Origin: Microbacteriaceae bacterium
GTDB lineage: Bacteria > Actinomycetota > Actinomycetes > Actinomycetales > Microbacteriaceae
NCBI GenBank assembly: GCA_003454135.1
Contig: DMKW01000254.1
Location: 1-6,302 of the forward strand
Reading direction: 5' to 3'
Length of the DNA: 6,302 nucleotides
Shown one piece after another: positions 5,161 to 6,302 of the stretch. Below the pieces are notes generated by a model. It worked only from the letters and a program-made list of their open reading frames with translations, did no database searches and was not told where the DNA came from. A program made the translations under genes and the position numbers. Numbering within the stretch: the first letter of the stretch is position 1; each line of letters opens with the position of its first letter.

Positions 5161-6302
5161 CGCCGCGGGCCGTTCACGGCCGAGAGTCACGGCAAGCACA
5201 AGGGCGGCGATGCTGAAGACGGCGATGATTCCGGCCCCCACATCCAGCGTGACCCGCAAGCCGGACGAGGTTGCCGTTGCGCCGAGAAACAGCGCGATTG
5301 ATCCCTGGAACAGGTAGGCGATCAGATAGGCCGCCGACACCATGCCGGCTCGATGGTGGATTGGTGCGTGGACGGCAATGAAGGTGAGCCCGCCGGAGAA
5401 CAGAAGGCTGTATCCGATGCCAGTCAGCACTGCGGAGACAAGAAATATCGGAAGGGACTGCTGCTCTGACGAGAACAGCATCACCGCCATGCCAGCTGTG
5501 GCGAAAACCCCTCCGAAGATCACGATCGATGAAGGACGCAGCCGACGAGCAACGATGGCAGTCACGCCGATCGCGGCAGCGTTGAGGGCGATCACCGACC
5601 CGTTCACCAGGGCGTTGTTCGAACCGATCAGGGTCTGCGCGATTTGGGTGCCAAGAGACAGCATGATCGCGCCTACCGCGAACGAGCCTGTCACTGCGAC
5701 TGCGGAGATTGCGAAGAACTTTCGAACACCCCGAGGGATAGCAAGGGCGCGTGGGCGCCACCGGCCCTGTTGCTCCGCACGTGTGCGCCGCGGAAGAAAC
5801 CAGGCGAAGACGGCGACAACAGCGATGACGAGCGCGAGCACCCAAAAGTTCAGATGGGTGGGCAACGGAGCGTATTGGATGAGGGCGCCGCCGACGAGGG
5901 TTGCCGAAGCGAGTCCCAGCGCTGTTGCCGCTGTCGTAATTGAGCTGGCCCGTTTCGACTGGCCGACCGGGCTGAATTCGACCGCGGCCGCGGTGGCCGG
6001 GCTCAGCGACAGCGCAACTCCAACGCCCATCAGCCCGCGTCCGATGAGCACCCAGACAACGTCGGGGGCGACCGCGAAGAGAACCACCCCAGACAGCGAA
6101 GCCAGAAGCCCGATCAGGATTGCGGCCCGCCGCCCGATGTAGTCGGAGATGTTCCCGAAAAACACCAACACGACCACAAGGACGACCGGATACACGGCGA
6201 ATATCGCTGTTGTGGCTGTCGGGGTCAGATGCCACTCGGACGCGTAGAGAGGGTATGTCACCGTCGGAGCCGCACTCGTCCACAGCGCGATGGCGGCGAC
6301 GG
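5140..6302 (-). CDS. Major facilitator superfamily transporter, N-terminus cut by the window edge
   Basis: This is an inner-membrane secondary transporter of the MFS, with 386 residues visible. The frame is open through to base 6302, so the true start lies outside. The GTG at 6261 is not the likely start, because the 13 codons before it read VAAIALWTSAAPT, which is the end of a first membrane helix. The MFS motif A is clear as GNISDYIGRR (6156-6127), in the loop between helices 2 and 3. An RGLMGVGVALSLSPA stretch fits helix 4, and a basic central loop (PRRTRAEQQGRW) separates the two six-helix halves. About eleven to twelve helices can be counted. The substrate is unknown; the drug or small-molecule exporter groups are likely, but sugar or metabolite transport is possible. 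The neighbouring tetR remnant may once have been a local regulator, but no direct link is visible. Confidence 0.9.
   Translation of the reverse strand, partial: VAAIALWTSAAPTVTYPLYASEWHLTPTATTAIFAVYPVVLVVVLVFFGNISDYIGRRAAILIGLLASLSGVVLFAVAPDVVWVLIGRGLMGVGVALSLSPATAAAVEFSPVGQSKRASSITTAATALGLASATLVGGALIQYAPLPTHLNFWVLALVIAVVAVFAWFLPRRTRAEQQGRWRPRALAIPRGVRKFFAISAVAVTGSFAVGAIMLSLGTQIAQTLIGSNNALVNGSVIALNAAAIGVTAIVARRLRPSSIVIFGGVFATAGMAVMLFSSEQQSLPIFLVSAVLTGIGYSLLFSGGLTFIAVHAPIHHRAGMVSAAYLIAYLFQGSIALFLGATATSSGLRVTLDVGAGIIAVFSIAALVLAVTLGRERPAALAPSGA

Noticed and set aside
5342..6142. Long plus-strand open frame of 266 codons opposite the MFS gene
   Set aside because: It is exactly antisense to a clear MFS coding region, is rich in Arg, Thr, Pro and Ala, and has no recognisable domain; long antisense frames are expected in GC-rich genes.

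Overview
The window comes from a high-GC Gram-positive bacterium, most likely an actinomycete. Codons end mostly in G or C, the Shine-Dalgarno sites are GGAGG/AGGAG-like, and the gene families (DUF1206, a class I-like PPK2, tandem PAP2 proteins, a YegS/DagK-type lipid kinase) are typical of Actinobacteria. A family such as Microbacteriaceae is plausible but cannot be fixed from the sequence alone.

Region 1 (about 67-3448, minus strand) looks like one transcription unit, read right to left: a six-helix DUF1206 membrane protein, a PAP2 phosphatase-like membrane protein (24 nt later), a second PAP2 phosphatase (69 nt later), and a PPK2 polyphosphate kinase whose start lies 20 nt inside the second PAP2 gene. 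A candidate promoter for this unit lies in the 155-nt divergent spacer 3449-3603. It has a 13-bp perfect palindrome between its -35 and -10 boxes.

Region 2 (3604-4587, plus strand) is a diacylglycerol kinase-family lipid kinase, transcribed divergently from the operon. Lipid kinases of this type make phosphatidic acid, and many PAP2 enzymes remove such phosphates. The divergent pair may therefore catalyse opposing steps of membrane lipid-phosphate turnover, with PPK2 linking polyphosphate to the nucleotide pool. That functional link is inference.

Region 3 (4641-5021) is a gene graveyard. The last ~70 residues of a zinc-type/medium-chain alcohol dehydrogenase (minus strand) are joined directly to the last ~57 residues of a TetR-family regulator (plus strand). 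One internal deletion of a divergent tetR/adh pair, removing both 5' halves and the shared promoter, would explain both remnants.

Region 4 (5140 to the right edge, minus strand) is a major facilitator superfamily transporter, nearly complete but cut at its N-terminus by the window end. Stem-loops lie at its 3' end and just after the tetR remnant. No RNA gene, CRISPR array, insertion sequence or phage gene was seen.
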